A DNA stretch of 64,000 nucleotides from Methylococcales bacterium. Its GTDB lineage: Bacteria; Pseudomonadota; Gammaproteobacteria; Methylococcales; Methylomonadaceae. The DNA is taken from the NCBI GenBank assembly GCA_026398895.1, contig JAPLRZ010000028.1:1-64000 (forward strand), read 5' to 3'. A program made the translations under genes and the position numbers. Shown here in pieces: positions 63,618 through 64,000 of this stretch (positions are counted from its first letter, which is position 1; each line of letters opens with the position of its first letter). The notes beneath the pieces were generated by a model. It did no database searches and had not been told where the DNA came from. It saw only the letters and a program-made list of their open reading frames with translations.

Positions 63618-63966
63618 GGGAAAACCTCTGTTTATTTAAAATCGCTCGTCAATAACTGGTTGTCAGTTACTTTGTACAAAGCCCTGTGGTTATTCAAAAA
63701 TGACAATCATCCACAGTGCTTTATCTTGTTATAGTCCTTTTAAAGGCAGTGGTTTACCCTCAACCTGAGTTAATTCTAACGTAGCAAGTCTTAAACTAGC
63801 CTTAATGGCAACTTTTTTGGTATTATTTAACTAATTTAGGGTGTTACTGATTACAGAAATTATAAAAATGAATGCCCGCTAATCGCTGGACTTTCAAGAC
63901 CTTGCTCATTATGATGCTAACTGTGCCGTCTGTGTAGACGGATTCACCAACAAACTGGAGGCTTTT
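63618..63966. other. Divergent intergenic region, no complete gene seen
   Basis: The gap holds promoters of rlpA (minus) and the gene at 63967 (plus). A small hairpin CCGTCT-GTGT-AGACGG lies about 35 bases before the latter. The frame of that gene is open upstream to TAA at about 63887 but without a start codon. Confidence 0.4.
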
Positions 63967-64000
63967 ATGTTAGAAAAACAACACACTGCACCGCTGTTTA
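63967..64000 (+). CDS. Start of an unidentified gene cut by the window end
   Basis: ATG preceded by CTGGAGG eight bases away opens a frame MLEKQHTAPLF up to the last base. Eleven residues are too few to name a family. Confidence 0.5.
   Translation, partial: MLEKQHTAPLF

Noticed and set aside
63888-64000. Longer start for the gene at the window end (frame open upstream)
   Set aside because: No start codon in the open stretch before ATG 63967, which has its own ribosome site.

Overview
The window looks like a chromosomal segment of a gammaproteobacterium with moderately low GC. YgiQ, RdgC, YebC, BamD, RluD, the rlpA-dacA-dat-ybeD-lipB order and a CCA-encoding tRNA-Thr all fit that class. The heavy load of intergenic palindromic repeats and insertion-sequence debris, and genes such as the TIGR04073-like protein and the CxxCH membrane protein, resemble Methylococcales or related sulfur/methane oxidisers. 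No diagnostic metabolic operon is present, so the order is inference only.

Layout. 1-4.1 kb: end of an IS630-like transposase, a heme-motif membrane protein, ygiQ, tRNA-Thr and IS1 debris. 4.2-6.7 kb: copper export (copZ, copA). 6.7-12.4 kb: an accessory island with a J-domain gene broken by frameshifts, a VapC-type toxin pair, a leucine-rich-repeat protein, an AT-rich AAA ATPase + DUF4435 pair resembling PARIS defence, a tandem ribbon-helix-helix protein and a glycosidase fragment. 12.3-20.5 kb, minus strand: three AIM24 paralogues with a double cyclic-nucleotide-binding protein, then the Bat/MoxR aerotolerance-type operon. 20.8-24.9 kb: a P2-type cation ATPase and alaC. 25.3-28.0 kb: a cassette of coiled-coil protein, von Willebrand A protein and a divergent adenylosuccinate-synthetase-like enzyme. 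28.1-33.4 kb: an Mla/MCE lipid transport operon and kup. 33.8-36.4 kb: a membrane protein paired with a DyP peroxidase. 36.6-42.3 kb: a second accessory region with CHAP and YidD-domain proteins, two frameshifted XRE regulators, decayed toxin-antitoxin genes, tusA, a CDF transporter and a probable small-RNA gene sitting inside a duplicated piece of that transporter gene. 42.3-59 kb: housekeeping and envelope genes (argJ, mutT-thiE fusion, bamD, rluD, pgeF, a ZIP transporter, yebC, rdgC, a TonB receptor with a PepSY reductase, an Lpp-like lipoprotein, an L,D-transpeptidase, pgm). 59-64 kb: pentapeptide-repeat gene, repeats, a ZIP gene fragment and the lipB-rlpA cluster.

How the genes fit together. 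Envelope maintenance is a strong theme: lipid transport, outer-membrane assembly, peptidoglycan trimming and cross-linking, lipoate transfer. Metal handling is another: Cu, divalent cations by CDF, ZIP and P2 ATPase, K and iron. The accessory stretches hold defence and toxin-antitoxin material in several states of decay. The most notable candidates are the PARIS-like pair (9.1-11.1 kb), the VWA/PurA-like cassette (25.7-28.0 kb) and the promoter-RNA-terminator unit at 41.4-41.6 kb.
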